Positions 17,926-27,083 are shown, counted from the first letter of the stretch. The stretch: 64,000 bases of DNA from Mycolicibacterium peregrinum (GCF_001665625.1 NZ_LZSY01000118.1:62001-126000), one strand, 5' to 3'. Made by a program: numbers and translations. The notes: a model not told the origin generated them from the sequence alone.

Positions 17926-19579
17926 TCCCCGGTATCCCGGCCAAGTCGATCTTGATCGGCGGTGTGACGGGTCCCTGACCCAGTCGCCAGCGCAGCTTGT
18001 CCCATCGGCGGAACGGCTCCAACGCCCGCGGCTCGTGCAGCGGCCACACCGGGCACCTGGTCGCGGGCGACCCGGTGGCGTCGAGTATCCCGTTGACCGC
18101 GCGCCGCGCGGCCTCGTTGGCGGCCTCCATCGTCGCCAAGTCGGTGTAGGTGCGCACGAAATCGGCCGCCAGGAAGAAGTTGGGGAGGGCGGTCACGGCG
18201 TCCGGGCGGTCCGCCCACGAGCCCTTGGTGTTGATCAGCAAGGGCTCGTCGTTCTTCGACTTCGGCCGGTTCGGTCCGGTGCCGAACGTGATCGCCGGAT
18301 CGAGAAAGAAGTCGATGACGTTGGCCTCGGTCAGGGAGCCGTCATCAATGTGGTCGGTGATCTGCTTCCACACCTCGGTACGAATCTCGTCCCGACTGCA
18401 CACGTTGGCCTGGTACGGGGTGCTCCCCGGTACATCCCAGGCCGAGATGTCCACGGAGAGAATGCCTTCCACCCGGCCATCACCGCGATTCGACCAGTTG
18501 AAATTGCGCCAGAACTGCCCTTGGGAGATAGCGGTCAACGACCACTTGGAGTCGATGAAGATGGCGTGGCCGTGGACCAGGGGCTTGTCGACGTCGAGGT
18601 AGAACATCGCGCCGTTCATCCAGTCGGTCTTGAGCTTCGACAGGCCGGTGAGTCGCGGCTCGGCGGCGCAGAGCGCGGGCGTCAGCAGCAGCTCAAGGCG
18701 CTCCTTGGGCATCGCCGCCACGTAATGGTCGGCCACGATCTGCTCGGTGTGGCCGTCGACGGACATGGACACACCGGTGATCTGTTTTCCGTCACAATCG
18801 ATCCCGGTGACCTCGTAGCCGTCACACAGGTTCACCCCGAGGCCGGCGAGATGGGTGAGCCACGGATCGATCCAGACGTCACTGGTCGGCCCGTCCAACA
18901 CCCGGTCCATCTTCCCGTTCGGGCGTACCAGGTCGAACATCAACTGGCACAGGATCAAACCGCCGGTGCGTGCCGAGATCTCGGTGGCCTTCGCCGCCAC
19001 CAGCGTGCGGGTCATCCCGTTGGCCAGAAACTTCTGAAACTGCGGCGAGCGGTTGGCCGCGCCGATGAAGTCCCACCAACTCGTCTGCTCCCACTGGCCA
19101 AAGCGACGCTCGTCGCACGAGGCCAGCAGGGTGAGCAGCCGTTCCACAAACGCCGTCATCTCCTGCGGCGGGATACCCAGTCCCACGCCCAGTTGCCAGA
19201 TGGCCTTCATGGTGGCCGACAGATCGTCGAGTGCAGACGAGACCTGGGTGGCCACGATGATCTCGTTGGCGCCCATGTGCTGCGCCAGCATCATCTGCGT
19301 GGCCGTGACCAGATGGTCGGCGACGGTCTGACTGTTGTGGGGGATTCGCACCATCGTGTCCGGAACATGTCGATAAAACCCTGGAAAGAACCGGAATCCA
19401 TGTTCGCCCGGCAGATCCTTGCGCCCACCGGTGGCCGTCCCGGGGAACGGCATCGACCGGGCCTTCCCGCCGAACGCTGTATGCCGCTCGTAGACGGTTA
19501 CGTCGAATCCGCGGTCGGCCAGTTCATGGGCCGCGGTCAACCCGCCGACACCGCCCCCCAGCACCGCGACCTTGGTCAT
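17873..19579 (-). CDS. FAD-dependent amine-oxidase/phytoene-desaturase-like oxidoreductase
   Basis: A 568-residue flavoprotein of the amine oxidase/phytoene desaturase clan. The N-terminal Rossmann motif is VAVLGGGVGGLTAAHEL, followed by the acidic ribose contact (YERHTAFGGKA) and a C-terminal FAD contact region (FFLAADFVRTYTDLATMEAA). It could be a hydroxysqualene or carotenoid-type desaturase, but no carotenoid or squalene synthase gene is adjacent. Its ATG overlaps the stop of the large cyclase/ATPase gene (ATGA, 19576-19579), so it is translated as the second gene of that operon, pairing a regulator with an oxidoreductase. Confidence 0.8.
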   Translation of the reverse strand: MTKVAVLGGGVGGLTAAHELADRGFDVTVYERHTAFGGKARSMPFPGTATGGRKDLPGEHGFRFFPGFYRHVPDTMVRIPHNSQTVADHLVTATQMMLAQHMGANEIIVATQVSSALDDLSATMKAIWQLGVGLGIPPQEMTAFVERLLTLLASCDERRFGQWEQTSWWDFIGAANRSPQFQKFLANGMTRTLVAAKATEISARTGGLILCQLMFDLVRPNGKMDRVLDGPTSDVWIDPWLTHLAGLGVNLCDGYEVTGIDCDGKQITGVSMSVDGHTEQIVADHYVAAMPKERLELLLTPALCAAEPRLTGLSKLKTDWMNGAMFYLDVDKPLVHGHAIFIDSKWSLTAISQGQFWRNFNWSNRGDGRVEGILSVDISAWDVPGSTPYQANVCSRDEIRTEVWKQITDHIDDGSLTEANVIDFFLDPAITFGTGPNRPKSKNDEPLLINTKGSWADRPDAVTALPNFFLAADFVRTYTDLATMEAANEAARRAVNGILDATGSPATRCPVWPLHEPRALEPFRRWDKLRWRLGQGPVTPPIKIDLAGIPGTTGALARGLLAVLGGSA

Positions 19580-22500
19580 GACAGGATCCGTTCGGCCCGT
19601 GCCTGTTCGGGCCAGCCGGCGTTCCCGGGTAGCCGGTTCACCGCGGAGGTCAAACCTTCACGGTCCCCGTCCCCGAGCAACTCGAAAGAGTCGATCAGAC
19701 AACGTAATTCGAACAACACCGCATGTTGACGCCGCGCGAAGTCCAACGCATCGGCCAGAGCGGCCCGACGCTGGTCCGGTGGCACGGTATGGGCTCGCAG
19801 CCGCATCAGTTCCGCATCGTGAAAGTGCATTCCGGTCTCCTCTGCGAGGCTCAGTGACATTTCCAGCCGTTCGCGTGCCTTGTCCGGCTGACCGGCCGCG
19901 ATGAGCAATCGGCCGATGACCGCGTCGTGAAAGGTCAGATAGACGTTGAGGTGCATGAGTCGTGATCCGTCGACGCCTCTGGCGATCTTCGCGGCGGCGG
20001 CCTCCAACGTGGCGGCATCGGCGCCGGCGCGCATCGCCGCCACCGCCTTGACGGTGGCGTACTCGGTGGCGCTGACGAAGCGCCACAGGTCCAAGCCGGA
20101 ATCCTCGGTGCAGCGACGCATTTCGCCGGAAAGCAAGAGCGCCTCATCGAGTTGGCCGGCCTCCAGACACACCCAGATCTCCTTGAAATAGGTATGTGCC
20201 CGGTTGAAGGCGTTCAGCGGGAAACCTAGCTGTTCACAGCGGTGGACCGAGGCGGCCAGGTCGGCCTTTGCTCCCGGCAGATCTCCGGAGATCAGATCGG
20301 AAAGAGCCAGGTAGGTGTAGGCACCCGAGATCGGATCCGTGTTGCCCCGCCAGGTGTCGTCCAGTTCGCGGGGATCCGACGGAGACGGGTCGGCGAGCGC
20401 GGTCAACAGGTGTTCCCGGGCCACCGTGAAGCTGCCCTCCAGCCAGGTGATGGAACCCATCGAGGAGGCGATCGCCCGATGGAACCATGGCCGCTGCGTC
20501 GTGATGCCTGCGGCCATGGAGTCGAGGAGTTCGTGGGCCCGGCGCAGGTCTGCCCGGGGGACGTAGTAGCTGATCAGCGCGGTCAGCGTTGCGAAGATGT
20601 CGTCCTGATGTCGTCCGTCGGCGGTCAATTGCAGGCAGCGCTCGAAGTCGGCGGGAGCATCGCCACTCATGCTTCCGTGCGCGGCCCCGATCAGAAATCC
20701 GCGCTCTAGGCGCAGTGCGATCTCGACCTCGTCGCGTTGCGGCCCGGCGGCGCACCGGTTCAGCAGCTCTAGTGCATGTGTCAGATATGCGCAGGCTTCC
20801 GACGCGGACGCGCGTCGCCGGGCCTGCACACACGCCTTCCGGTACGCGGAGACGGCGTCATGGAAACGCTGCGCACCCTCGTAATGGCGCGCCACCAGCC
20901 GCCAATCGGGCTCCACTCCCGCGGCCTGGTCAACCAGCTCGCGTGCCACCCGGGCGTGCAGGTCACGTTCCAGAGTCGGTGGCGCCAGCTCGCCGGCCAC
21001 CTCGCGCAGCAGCTCGTGACGGAATCGCCAACGCTCGTCCTCGATCTGGAACACCTGCGCCTCGGCCAGCGCGGCGACCACGGTGTCGGTGTCGACGTCG
21101 GAGCCCACCACGGACCGGAGCAACGCGAGGTCACCGCTTCGCCCGATGACGGCTGCGGCCTCGACCACCGGCACCACATCTGGCCGGGTGTGAAGTCGGG
21201 CGAACAACGGTTCGTACAGCGCCTCCGGTACCTGCTCGTCGTTGGCTGCGGCATCCAGGCCGGCCACGACGTGCTCGATGTAGAACGGGATCCCATCGCA
21301 TCGACTGCACACGGCGGCCTTCTGCGAATCCGTCACGGCCGGGTCCAACGCTTCGATCAGCTCGTTGCACTCGTCGGTGCTCAGCGCCGTGAGCTCGAAG
21401 AGCTTGACCGGCCAGTCCGGCCTGAGCCACTTGCCCTCGCGTCCGGTGAGCACGATCAGCCGCCGCCCGTCGGCCCCGGTGAGCAAGGCGTCGACCACAT
21501 CCATGGTGGAGGGGTCGAACCAGTGCATGTCCTCGGCGATGACCAGGCCGGCAGCACCGTTCAGGCATGCCAGCAGGTATCGGAGCACGGTCGCGCCGAT
21601 GAGCTCATACAGGGTGCGGCCCTCAGCGATCGCGGGTTGGTAGCCGTGTTCTGGTCCCACGCCCAGCACCGGCGCGAGAAACGGAATAGCTGCCGTGGGA
21701 TCCATTGCTTGCGAACGTAATTCAGACTCCAGGAGGCGGATCCGCTCAGCGGCTTCGGTGAGCCGGTCGATGCCACAACGGCGTTCCAGCAGGCGGCGCA
21801 CCGGATACAGGCCGGCGTCGACGTGTAGCGGGGAGCCCCTCAGCTCGATGACGGTTCCGCCCGATCCCGTGACCAGATCCGCAGCGACCCGGCCCAACCG
21901 GGTCTTACCGATGCCCGCTTCGCCACGGAACGCCACGCCGGCACACCTCAACGTGCCGTCTTCGGCCTGCTGCCAGGCGGACTCCAACCAGTCCCGCTCG
22001 CGGTGCCGTCCGACCAGAGCAGCGGTACGGGTCGCTACCGCGGTCGGATAGTCGGACAGCACCCGATGATGGGTCACAGGTTCGTCGACACCTTTGACCG
22101 GTGCGGCCGGGCAGGCCGCGAGTTCGAACGTGCCGCCGATCAGAGCCGCCACCGCGTCCGACACGGCGACGGTTCCCGGTGCCGCCAGCGAGGAAATGCG
22201 GGCGGCCAGGTTCGCGGCGAAACCGTAGACGTCGTCTTGCGCGGTGTCGAGGTAGACGACTCCACGGTGCACGCCCACCCGCACGTCGATGGTGACGCCG
22301 AATCTACGGATTGCCTGTTCGCTGATTCGGGCCACCGCGTGGGTGATCTCCAACCCTGCGGCGACGGCTCGTTTGACATCGTTCTCGTGGGCCTTGGGGT
22401 GGCCGAACACGGCCAGCAGTCCGTCGCCCTTGGTCGAGCTGATGTGGCCCTCATAGTGGTTGACCAGGCGGATCGCGTCCTGGCGATACCGGCCGACCAG

Positions 22501-22758
22501 CGTGCGGTAGGTCTCGGGTTCGACGCGCGTGGACAGCACCGTCGAGTCGACGAGATCGATGAACATCAACGTGAGGCGTCGGATTTCCCCGTGACCGTCG
22601 GAGGCGGCGAGTAGATCTTCGGCGTCCGCGTTGCCGCGGTCCACCGCCAGGACCTGCTCGGCCAGGGAGTTCGCGGCAGCGCGGTCGCCGCGATTGCAGG
22701 CACGCACAGCCCGATCGAGCAGCTCGTCGATCGATGTCTGGTTCCCGTCGAGGCTCAT
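19576..22758 (-). CDS. Class III nucleotide cyclase - STAND-type ATPase - TPR regulator
   Basis: A 1060-residue soluble multidomain protein. Residues ~58-235 are a class III adenylate/guanylate cyclase domain with metal-binding Asp68 (LMFIDLVDST) and Asp112 (STKGDGLLAVF), Lys110 as a purine selector, and Asn183/Arg187 (AANLAARI) for catalysis, so it looks active. Residues ~248-600 are an AAA/STAND ATPase with a P-loop GEAGIGKT (279-286). The remainder is helical TPR-like repeats. There is no C-terminal LuxR DNA-binding domain. The ATG at 22758 follows AGGAGG at ideal spacing; the extension to 23031 is not needed. It is divergent from the VanX-like gene. Confidence 0.88.
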   Translation of the reverse strand: MSLDGNQTSIDELLDRAVRACNRGDRAAANSLAEQVLAVDRGNADAEDLLAASDGHGEIRRLTLMFIDLVDSTVLSTRVEPETYRTLVGRYRQDAIRLVNHYEGHISSTKGDGLLAVFGHPKAHENDVKRAVAAGLEITHAVARISEQAIRRFGVTIDVRVGVHRGVVYLDTAQDDVYGFAANLAARISSLAAPGTVAVSDAVAALIGGTFELAACPAAPVKGVDEPVTHHRVLSDYPTAVATRTAALVGRHRERDWLESAWQQAEDGTLRCAGVAFRGEAGIGKTRLGRVAADLVTGSGGTVIELRGSPLHVDAGLYPVRRLLERRCGIDRLTEAAERIRLLESELRSQAMDPTAAIPFLAPVLGVGPEHGYQPAIAEGRTLYELIGATVLRYLLACLNGAAGLVIAEDMHWFDPSTMDVVDALLTGADGRRLIVLTGREGKWLRPDWPVKLFELTALSTDECNELIEALDPAVTDSQKAAVCSRCDGIPFYIEHVVAGLDAAANDEQVPEALYEPLFARLHTRPDVVPVVEAAAVIGRSGDLALLRSVVGSDVDTDTVVAALAEAQVFQIEDERWRFRHELLREVAGELAPPTLERDLHARVARELVDQAAGVEPDWRLVARHYEGAQRFHDAVSAYRKACVQARRRASASEACAYLTHALELLNRCAAGPQRDEVEIALRLERGFLIGAAHGSMSGDAPADFERCLQLTADGRHQDDIFATLTALISYYVPRADLRRAHELLDSMAAGITTQRPWFHRAIASSMGSITWLEGSFTVAREHLLTALADPSPSDPRELDDTWRGNTDPISGAYTYLALSDLISGDLPGAKADLAASVHRCEQLGFPLNAFNRAHTYFKEIWVCLEAGQLDEALLLSGEMRRCTEDSGLDLWRFVSATEYATVKAVAAMRAGADAATLEAAAAKIARGVDGSRLMHLNVYLTFHDAVIGRLLIAAGQPDKARERLEMSLSLAEETGMHFHDAELMRLRAHTVPPDQRRAALADALDFARRQHAVLFELRCLIDSFELLGDGDREGLTSAVNRLPGNAGWPEQARAERILS

Positions 22759-22825
22759 GTGATCCTCCTGCGCAGACGGGCAAAGCCTATCGCCGCGGTC
22801 GCTCACCTCCCAGGCAATTGACGGG

Positions 22826-23500
22826 ATGGCTGAAATGATGCTTGAGCAGGCAATTAAGTGGATGTGGTGCAATTTGTCCGTGCGCATCGCATTCGCTGCC
22901 CTGGTTCTGCTGGCCGGTGTCCTCTGGGCCCCACCGGCGTCCGCCCGGCCCGCTGCCGAAGCCGGGCTGGTCGACGTGCGCTCGGTCGTGCCCGACGCGG
23001 TGATCGACCTGCGGTACGCAACCAGTGACAACTTCGTCGGCCGGCAGCTCTATCCAGCGGGTGCTCCCTGTCTCGTGCACGAGTCGATGGCCCCCGGCCT
23101 TGCCGCGGCGGCGGCCGCCCTGCGGCCCGACAAGCTGGTCTTCTGGGACTGCTACCGGCCACACGAGGTTCAGGTCAGGATGTTCGAGGTGGTGTCCAAC
23201 CCGAATTGGGTGGCCCGCCCGAGCGCCTATGCCCGCAGTCACGAGGCCGGTCGCTCGGTCGACGTCACGATCGCCCGAGGGGGGTCGCTCGTCGACATGG
23301 GCACCGGGTTCGACGACTTCACCCCGCGCAGCCTCGCGTACGCCACCGACGGGGTGAGCCCTGCAGCCCAGGCCAATCGGGCGCGACTGCGCGAGGCCAT
23401 GAAAGCCGGCGGGCTGAACGTGTACTCGGGGGAGTGGTGGCATTTCGACGGACCCGGCGCGGCCGACCCGCGGCCCTACCTGGATGTTCCGCTGGGATAA
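22826..23500 (+). CDS. Exported D-Ala-D-Ala dipeptidase (VanX/peptidase M15D family)
   Basis: A 224-residue zinc dipeptidase, secreted or membrane-attached. N-terminal hydrophobic segment (RIAFAALVLLAGVLWAPP), then zinc motif SHEAGRSVDV (SxHxxGxxxD), and C-terminal catalytic EWWHFDG giving the Glu and second His. WDCYRP is also typical of the family. A role in cell-wall D-Ala-D-Ala turnover is expected; there are no van resistance genes nearby, so it need not confer glycopeptide resistance. The start is uncertain: ATG 22826 or GTG 22880 both leave the signal segment. Confidence 0.85.
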   Translation: MAEMMLEQAIKWMWCNLSVRIAFAALVLLAGVLWAPPASARPAAEAGLVDVRSVVPDAVIDLRYATSDNFVGRQLYPAGAPCLVHESMAPGLAAAAAALRPDKLVFWDCYRPHEVQVRMFEVVSNPNWVARPSAYARSHEAGRSVDVTIARGGSLVDMGTGFDDFTPRSLAYATDGVSPAAQANRARLREAMKAGGLNVYSGEWWHFDGPGAADPRPYLDVPLG

Positions 23501-23585
23501 GTCCCGGGCCCTGTTCTCCGCGTTTGGAATGTGCCAGCATGGGGAACCGTAACGTTCGTCACGATCCGGTAGGCGTGGAGTCGAA

Positions 23586-24290
23586 ATGAACGTCTTCAGA
23601 TATTTCCAGGGCGCGGCGCTGATCGCTGCCTGCACCGCCCCGTTCGCACCCATGCCGGCCGCGTCGGCGCAGCCGCCGTGTCCAGATGTCGAGGTGGTGT
23701 TCGCTCGCGGCACCTACGAGCCGCCCGGCGTCGGTGGCCCGGGACAGTCCTTCGTCGATGCCTTGCGTGCGCGCACCGGGGAACGTTCGGTCGAGGTGTA
23801 CCCGGTGAACTACCAGGCCAGTGGAAACTTCGGTGACCGGATCGAGTTCGCCAGAACCGTCGTCGACGGTATCCGCGACGCGTCCGACCATGTCAAGGCG
23901 ACGGCCAGGGACTGCCCCAAGACGAAGGTGGTGTTGGGCGGCTACTCGCAGGGCGCCGTCGTAGCGGGCTACACCACTGCCGCCACCGTTCCCGACGGGA
24001 TTCCGGCTGAGTACAAGCAGTACATCCCCGAGCCCATGGCGCCGGAGATTGCCGACCACGTGGCATCGGTGGTGCTGCTGGGCACACCGTCCGACGAGTT
24101 CATGCGCGACATCGGCGCGCCGCCGATGGTGATCGGTCAGCGATACAAGGACAAGACGATCGAGCTGTGCGAGCCCGGCGACACGATCTGCGACGGAACG
24201 CCGGCCGGGGTTCCCAACTTCGCACACACCGCATATGTACTCAATGGCATGCCCGGTCAGGCCGCCGATTTCACGGTGGGCCGGCTCTGA
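23586..24290 (+). CDS. Secreted cutinase-family esterase/lipase
   Basis: A 234-residue exported serine hydrolase. The signal peptide ends near ASAQPP, followed by CPDVEVVFARGTYEPPGVG (oxyanion side). The nucleophile is in GGYSQGA, catalytic Asp in GDTICDG and His in FAHTAYV, with paired cysteines as in cutinases. Mycobacterial cutinase-like proteins hydrolyse lipid esters rather than cutin. It is monocistronic by spacing, with 85 bp upstream and 91 bp downstream. Confidence 0.88.
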   Translation: MNVFRYFQGAALIAACTAPFAPMPAASAQPPCPDVEVVFARGTYEPPGVGGPGQSFVDALRARTGERSVEVYPVNYQASGNFGDRIEFARTVVDGIRDASDHVKATARDCPKTKVVLGGYSQGAVVAGYTTAATVPDGIPAEYKQYIPEPMAPEIADHVASVVLLGTPSDEFMRDIGAPPMVIGQRYKDKTIELCEPGDTICDGTPAGVPNFAHTAYVLNGMPGQAADFTVGRL

Positions 24291-24381
24291 CGGTGCCGAG
24301 TTGATAACAATCTGAAACCTCAATGGTTGCAATGTCATCCGTGAGGCCGAGGTCTTTGCTGAGCGCCACTATGTTCACTAG

Positions 24382-25527
24382 GTGCACCGTCGAACGGCCC
24401 TCAAGATCCCGCTGGTAATGGCAGCTGCGGCCGCTCTTCCTCAGGTGCTGGCCCCGCTTTCGGTGATCCCGCGGGCGAGTGCCGCACCCGGTCAGTGGCC
24501 GGTGGAGCGAGCCAACGCGTGGTATCAGGCGCAGGGTTGGTTGGTCGGCACCAACTTCATCACCTCGAACGCGATCAACCAGATCGAGATGTTCGGCGCC
24601 GGCACCTATGACGCGCGGCGCATCGACAGTGAGCTGCAGGCGTGCCGCCTACTCGGGTTCAACACGGTAAGGGTGTTCCTGCACGATCTGCTGTGGGCGC
24701 AGGATCGCGCCGGATTCCAAAGCAGGCTCGCGAATTTCGTCGGGATCGCGGCGCGTCAGGGCATCAAGCCGCTGTTCGTGTTCTTCGATTCGTGCTGGGA
24801 TCCGAACCCGCAGCTGGGCGCGCAGCGGGCACCGACGCCGGGCGTGCACAACTCGGGCTGGGTGCAGAGCCCCGGTGCGCAACGCATCGACGACCCGCGT
24901 TACCGGCCTGTACTGCGCGACTACGTGGTCGGCGTGATGAGTCAGTTCCGCAACGACAACCGGGTCCTGGGTTGGGACCTGTGGAACGAGCCGGACAACC
25001 CCGCCAAGCAATATCGCAAGGTCGAGCGCAAGGACAAGATCGCTGCGGTCGGAGGACTGCTGCCCCAGGTGTTCGCCTGGGCGCGTTCGGTCAACGCCGT
25101 GCAGCCGTTGACCAGTGGCGTGTGGCAGGGCAGCTGGGACCGCGGAAGCCGAAGCGAGATGGACAGCTTCCAACTCGACAACTCCGACATCATCTCCTTC
25201 CACTCGTACGCCGGGCCTGCTGAATTCGAGGCCCGCATCGCCGAACTCGCTCCCTTGGGCCGGCCGATCATGTGCACCGAATACCTGGCCCGAGACCAGG
25301 GCAGCACCGTTGAGGGTGTGCTTCCGGTTGCCAAGCGGCACAACGTTGCTGCCTACAGCTGGGGTCTGGTGGCCGGCAAGACCCAGACCTACTTCCCGTG
25401 GGATTCGTGGGACAAGCCCTACGCCAAGGTGCCGAACGTGTGGTTCAGCGATCTGCTGCAGCCCGACGGACGGCCCTACAAGGAAAGCGAGTACCAGGCG
25501 TTCCGGAAGCTCACCACTCGCGTATAG
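24382..25527 (+). CDS. Exported glycoside hydrolase, GH5-like
   Basis: A 381-residue TIM-barrel glycosidase with signal peptide MHRRTALKIPLVMAAAAALP (twin-arginine flavour) ending near ASAAPG. The acid/base glutamate lies in LGWDLWNEPDNP and the nucleophile in PIMCTEYLAR, as in clan GH-A/GH5 enzymes. GTG start at 24382; the ATG at 24371 is in a different frame that soon stops. The substrate is not evident, perhaps a plant or envelope beta-glycan. With the cutinase and dipeptidase it forms a row of exported hydrolases. Confidence 0.82.
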   Translation: MHRRTALKIPLVMAAAAALPQVLAPLSVIPRASAAPGQWPVERANAWYQAQGWLVGTNFITSNAINQIEMFGAGTYDARRIDSELQACRLLGFNTVRVFLHDLLWAQDRAGFQSRLANFVGIAARQGIKPLFVFFDSCWDPNPQLGAQRAPTPGVHNSGWVQSPGAQRIDDPRYRPVLRDYVVGVMSQFRNDNRVLGWDLWNEPDNPAKQYRKVERKDKIAAVGGLLPQVFAWARSVNAVQPLTSGVWQGSWDRGSRSEMDSFQLDNSDIISFHSYAGPAEFEARIAELAPLGRPIMCTEYLARDQGSTVEGVLPVAKRHNVAAYSWGLVAGKTQTYFPWDSWDKPYAKVPNVWFSDLLQPDGRPYKESEYQAFRKLTTRV

Positions 25528-25565
25528 GTGTTTAGCCGTGGTCGATGCGGGTGACTCACCAGGCT

Positions 25566-25721
25566 ATGGACCAACGTGACGGTGGCAGGCCGATACCGAA
25601 AGACGCCCGTAAGGTGACTGAGGGGCAGGAGGAGCTGCAGGACGAATTCGACCGTCGGGGTGAGGATCCCGACGGGCCGGGACTACACGAGAGTCACGAG
25701 AACATCGCCGACGAGACGTGA
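25566..25721 (+). CDS. Small acidic hypothetical protein
   Basis: A 51-residue frame (MDQRDGGRPIPKDARK ... SHENIADET) with strong G/C at third codon positions, very hydrophilic and acidic, no cysteines or membrane segment. An in-frame ATG at 25545 would add 7 residues. It ends 3 bp before the convergent HNH gene stop. It is too short for family assignment. Support is codon bias and the otherwise empty 197-bp gap. Confidence 0.5.
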   Translation: MDQRDGGRPIPKDARKVTEGQEELQDEFDRRGEDPDGPGLHESHENIADET

Positions 25722-25724
25722 ACG

Positions 25725-26129
25725 CTAGAACGACTGCCCGTTGGCGTAGCGCTCACGGCGGTAGTAGCGCCCGTTGCCCCGGTTACGGCTCTTGTATGTC
25801 GGCAATTGTGAGTCGCAGTTGGGGCAGACCAGTCTGAGATTGTCCCGTCGGTTGTTCGTAGGGTTCCCGTCGATGTGATCCATGATCAAGGTCAGGGGTA
25901 GCTCCTGCCACACGCTGGCTGCGCCGCAGATGGCGCAACAGCCCGACTGAGCCTCGATGAGGTAGAGCCGGATGTAGTTGCCTTGCTCGCCGCGGACGCG
26001 CGCTTCGCCGGATGTGAGCCAGCGCTCCGTCATGACCTTTCGGCGGCTGGCTGCCTGACATGCATTAGCGCAGTAGATTTTCTGACTGCGCTTCGAAAGT
26101 GGTGAACCACAACCGCGACAGAGCCTCAT
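25725..26129 (-). CDS. HNH endonuclease with N-terminal zinc ribbon
   Basis: A 134-residue nuclease. The N-terminal zinc-finger is CRGCGSPLSKRSQKIYCANAC. The middle CCAIC motif and the HNH core (MDHIDGNPTNNRRDNLRLVC, then CPNC) give the catalytic His and Asn plus structural zinc. It resembles phage or mobile-element HNH enzymes. It lies 43 bp from the 3' end of tRNA-Thr in a patch of lower GC than its surroundings. That suggests a horizontally acquired gene or element remnant, though no integrase or att duplication is visible. Confidence 0.78.
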   Translation of the reverse strand: MRLCRGCGSPLSKRSQKIYCANACQAASRRKVMTERWLTSGEARVRGEQGNYIRLYLIEAQSGCCAICGAASVWQELPLTLIMDHIDGNPTNNRRDNLRLVCPNCDSQLPTYKSRNRGNGRYYRRERYANGQSF

Positions 26130-26171
26130 ATGTGGAAGTTACTGGCAGACACCGACAACCAAATCGATGCG

Positions 26172-26246
26172 TGGAGCCCCCTATCGGGATTGAACCGATG
26201 GCCTACGCATTACAAGGGCGTTGCTCTACCACTGAGCTAAGGGGGC
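26172..26246 (-). tRNA. tRNA-Thr(TGT)
   Basis: Minus-strand cloverleaf. The acceptor stem GCCCCCT pairs with AGGGGGC, the D-arm is GCTCAGTGGTAGAGC, the anticodon loop CTTGTAA gives anticodon TGT, the T-arm is TCGGTTCGATCCCGA, and CCA is encoded at 26172-26174. About 75 nt, no intron. Confidence 0.95.
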
Positions 26247-26267
26247 CTGGGGGCAGAGTCTAACGGG

Positions 26268-27083
26268 TCACTCCTCGGCGTCGATAACTCGCTGCGAACT
26301 GACCGGCCGCGGGGAACTCCGCCGGGACGAACGGCGAGGCAGCGGGATGCGGTCGGCGATACTGCTGAGGGGGTTGACCACCTGGCTCAGCGTGATGACC
26401 GCGTCGTGCAGCGCATCGATGGTGGGGGCCAATGCCTCGAGCCCGGGAGCCAGCCGGTTGAGGGTGTCGGCCACATCGGCGAGCTTGAGCAGCGGGCCGT
26501 CGGGGTCGGTCAGGGTGTCGAGTAGGCCGCCCTCGGCGAGCAGCCGATCGGCCACCCCGTCCTCACGCAGTACCCGCTCGAACAGGCCATCGTTGGCGAG
26601 CAGTTGATCGGCCAGCCCGCCCGGGGCGATCACCCGGGACACGGCGCCGTCAGCGGTGGTCAACCGGTCCAGCAGACCGCCCTCCATGGTGACCTGGTCC
26701 ACCAGGCCGCCGGGGGCGACAGCCCGGGCCACAGCGCCGTTGTCTGCGGTCAGCCGGTCCATCAGGCCACCCTCGGCAGTCAGTTGGTCGACGATCCCGC
26801 CCGGTCGCAGCAAACGGTTGATCGGGCCTTCGGGCGCCAGTGCCCGGCCGAGCGGCGCGTCGTCGTCCAGCAGTCGCGCCAAGCGGTTCGCGCGCTCCAC
26901 CGCATCATCGATGCCGAACAGCGAGGCCATCGATGACCTGCCGTTGAGGGGATTTGCGTCGGTGATGCCGCGTTGCACCGCGTTGAGAGTCTCGTTGGCG
27001 ATGCCGAGACCGGCGTCGGCCACCGCCAGCCCGATTCGCACCGGCGCAGTAGCAACCTGGATCAGCGTCTTGCCGAGGTTCAT
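26268..27083 (-). CDS. Decapeptide-repeat protein divergent from phoP (Rv0756c-like)
   Basis: A 271-residue protein of unknown function. Residues 81-200 are twelve consecutive 10-residue units with an invariant Gly at unit position 6 (residues 86, 96, 106 ... 196), usually x-L-x-x-x-G-x-x-[DA]-R/Q. There is a higher 30-residue period (GLMDRLT / GAVARAV / GLVDQVT, then GLLDRLT / GAVSRVI / GLADQLL). The N-terminal 40 residues are amphipathic without a clean signal peptide; the C-terminus is Arg/Ser-rich. ATG at 27083; the longer frame to 27173 crosses the phoP control region. An unknown gene occupies the same divergent place next to phoP in M. tuberculosis. Confidence 0.8.
   Translation of the reverse strand: MNLGKTLIQVATAPVRIGLAVADAGLGIANETLNAVQRGITDANPLNGRSSMASLFGIDDAVERANRLARLLDDDAPLGRALAPEGPINRLLRPGGIVDQLTAEGGLMDRLTADNGAVARAVAPGGLVDQVTMEGGLLDRLTTADGAVSRVIAPGGLADQLLANDGLFERVLREDGVADRLLAEGGLLDTLTDPDGPLLKLADVADTLNRLAPGLEALAPTIDALHDAVITLSQVVNPLSSIADRIPLPRRSSRRSSPRPVSSQRVIDAEE

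Noticed and set aside
17783..19729. Plus-strand open frame of 648 codons opposite the flavoprotein
   Set aside because: Antisense shadow; composition is Arg/Gly/His-rich and there is no start context.
22826..23500. Glycopeptide-resistance island because of the VanX-like gene
   Set aside because: No vanH/A ligase or vanRS genes are near; a single exported dipeptidase fits cell-wall turnover.
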